NCBI GenBank assembly: GCA_944353735.1
Contig: CALVPU010000131.1
Location: forward strand, 1 to 8,824
Length of the DNA stretch: 8,824 nt
Direction: 5' to 3'
Origin: an uncultured Eubacteriales bacterium
GTDB lineage: Bacteria; Bacillota; Clostridia; Christensenellales; Aristaeellaceae
Part shown: positions 7,976-8,824 of the stretch, in pieces
Layout: each line of letters starts with the position of its first letter
How positions within the stretch are numbered: the first letter of the stretch is position 1
Translations under genes and position numbers: made by a program
Notes under the pieces: generated by a model
What the model was told of the DNA's origin: nothing
The model's input: the letters and a program-made list of their open reading frames with translations, nothing else
Database searches by the model: none

Positions 7976-8004
7976 ATTATAGCACGGTCGTTCCCCTTTG
8001 ACAA
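7976..8004 (-). promoter_or_regulatory. Sigma-A type promoter of secA
   Basis: On the minus strand TTGTCA (8004-7999) and a perfect TATAAT (7981-7976) are separated by exactly 17 bases. Transcription should begin near 7969-7968, giving a leader of about 58 bases that contains the GC-only hairpin and the ribosome site. It is the only AT-rich stretch in a very GC-rich surrounding. Confidence 0.9.
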
Positions 8005-8060
8005 CCAATTCCATGTGAAACCCGCAGGAAGACCGCGCCCAGCGGCAAAACCGTGCCGGC

Positions 8061-8104
8061 GCGCATGGCGCAATCCCTTTCGCGCGGCAGCGACCACCGT
8101 TCCC
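8061..8104 (+). repeat. 44-bp direct repeat, copy 1
   Basis: Matches 8151-8194 at a 90-bp offset with two mismatches (8066 T/G and 8096 A/G). The inner 29 bases, from GGCGCAATCCC to GCAGCGACC, are identical. Confidence 0.9.
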
Positions 8105-8150
8105 CTTCGTGGCAGCTATCTCCTTCGCGCGCCGCGCAGCTGTCCCATTC

Positions 8151-8194
8151 GCGCAGGGCGCAATCCCTTTCGCGCGGCAGCGACCGCCGTTCCC
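8151..8194 (+). repeat. 44-bp direct repeat, copy 2
   Basis: Partner of 8061-8104. The 46 bases between the copies contain further degenerate CGAA/TTCG-type units, so the array is a tandem of related units rather than two isolated copies. Confidence 0.9.
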
Positions 8195-8220
8195 TTTTCG
8201 CGGCGATCCTTTCCGGCATG

Positions 8221-8824
8221 TCAGGGAATGGCGCTGAAGTCGCCGAGCCCTCTGAACACGCGCGTCAGCGCGAAGCGCAGGCGCTCGCCGCGCTTGAGCC
8301 CGTGCAGGAAGGCGGCGTAGGCGCGCCGGCCCTGTGCCAGCGCCTGTTTGCCCATCGCCACGCGCCCGTAGCTCAGCAGCGCCACGGCGTCGGCAAAGGC
8401 GACGAAGTCCGGGTTCGCCGGCTGGGCGGCGACGCGGCGGGCAAAGGCGCCGGGCGTCTCTCCGCTCAGCGGCGCCTGCCCCGCCTGCGCCAGCAGGGTG
8501 AGGATCGCGCGATAGAGGATCATCGCCGCCTGCTCCGCCGACGGCGCGGCAGCGCTCAGGCGCAGCGGATCGCTCGCCCGCAGCCGCGCGCGCACCCACA
8601 GCACGGCTGCGGCAATCAGCGCCAGCGCCAGCAGCGCGATCAGCGCGATCCACCACGCGCGGTTCGGCGCATCGCCGTCCGGCGGATCGTCCGCGTCCGG
8701 CGGCGGGGCGTCCGCGCCATCGGGCGGCACGGTCGGCGTCGGTCCGCCAGCGTCCGGCGGCAGCGTCGGCGTCGGTCCGCCGGCATCGGGCGGCAGCGTC
8801 GGCGTCGGCTCTCCGGCGTCGGGC
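8221..8824 (-). CDS. C-terminal part of a membrane protein with Pro-rich linker and DUF4129-like tail (possibly transglutaminase-like)
   Basis: The frame is open at the right edge and ends at TGA 8223-8221; 200 residues are visible and the start is outside. In order: three 11-residue units of the type PDAGGPTPTLP (1-33), a further Pro/Asp-rich stretch (34-53), one membrane span (about 55-77, WWIALIALLALALIAAAVLW), then an Arg-rich edge and a cytoplasmic helical tail with AMILYRAILTLLAQAG (100-115), PLSGETPGAFARRV (118-131) and a YGR motif (152-154). A GET-x-x-x-[FL]-A-x-R-V pattern followed by YGR after a single span is, from memory, like the DUF4129 tail that ends many bacterial transglutaminase-like membrane proteins (TgpA/YebA type). 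The Pro-rich part would then be the extracellular linker between the transglutaminase domain and the last span. That catalytic domain is not in the window, so the name is inference. A GTG at 8730 lies inside the linker repeats and is not the real start. Confidence 0.75.
   Translation of the reverse strand, partial: PDAGEPTPTLPPDAGGPTPTLPPDAGGPTPTVPPDGADAPPPDADDPPDGDAPNRAWWIALIALLALALIAAAVLWVRARLRASDPLRLSAAAPSAEQAAMILYRAILTLLAQAGQAPLSGETPGAFARRVAAQPANPDFVAFADAVALLSYGRVAMGKQALAQGRRAYAAFLHGLKRGERLRFALTRVFRGLGDFSAIP
8725..8823 (-). repeat. Three in-frame 33-bp tandem repeats in the Pro-rich linker
   Basis: Units at 8823-8791, 8790-8758 and 8757-8725 encode PDAGEPTPTLP, PDAGGPTPTLP and PDAGGPTPTVP. 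DNA identity between units is high, with mostly silent differences. The array continues to the window edge, so the total copy number is unknown. Confidence 0.9.

Larger units (their letters stand above)
8005..8220. other. Non-coding region upstream of the secA promoter, degenerate repeat field
   Basis: These 216 bases lie between the end of the membrane-protein gene and the secA promoter. Read on the minus strand they consist of loosely repeated units of about 20-25 bases with the core CGAARGGGA (for example CGCGCGAAAGGGATTGCGCC). An 80-codon minus-strand frame crosses it, but that frame merely translates the repeats and runs into the secA promoter. I see no T-run terminator for the upstream gene. 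Confidence 0.65.

Noticed and set aside
7977..8219. An 80-codon minus-strand frame between the membrane-protein gene and secA
   Set aside because: It starts one base after the upstream stop codon but has no ribosome site, is made of repeat translation, and runs through the secA -35 and -10 boxes.

Overview
The window is GC-rich (roughly two thirds G+C) bacterial chromosome. It carries housekeeping genes typical of Firmicutes/Clostridia. secA is followed by prfB on the same strand, an adjacency known from Bacillus subtilis and relatives. SecA has the Clostridia-style insertion in its second nucleotide-binding domain and a C-terminal zinc motif. There is a DUF1461/TIGR01906-type membrane protein, a GTG start behind a strong AAAGGAGG ribosome site, and a consensus sigma-A promoter. 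A GC-rich gut-type Clostridium relative is my best guess; that is inference, not an identification.

Layout, left to right. 1-876 (+): the C-terminal part of a UvrA-family ABC ATPase of the small-paralogue (UvrA2/DrrC-like) type, cut by the window edge. Its first ~240 bases differ sharply in composition from the rest. 877-1479: non-coding, with one strong terminator and a GC-rich repeat field containing an exact 60-bp direct repeat. 3230-1480 (-): a translationally coupled pair, a DUF1461-type membrane protein followed by tsaD (tRNA t6A synthesis). 3231-3965: a 735-bp non-coding region packed with palindromes, including three copies (two direct, one inverted) of a composite four-hairpin repeat and two copies of another hairpin. 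5072-3966 (-): prfB (release factor 2), without the usual programmed frameshift. 7910-5172 (-): secA with its own promoter, a perfect GC-only hairpin in the leader and a strong ribosome site. 7911-8220: the secA leader, promoter and a second degenerate repeat field. 8824-8221 (-): the C-terminal end of a membrane protein with a repetitive proline-rich linker, one membrane span and a DUF4129-like cytoplasmic tail, cut by the right edge.

The genes serve separate core functions: DNA repair or antibiotic tolerance, tRNA modification, translation termination and protein secretion. No defence, phage, CRISPR or biosynthetic cluster is visible. The most unusual content is in the intergenic DNA, above all the composite hairpin repeat between prfB and the DUF1461 gene. 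Its copies differ in sequence but keep their base pairing, which suggests selection on structure and a possible small non-autonomous mobile element or structured-RNA family.
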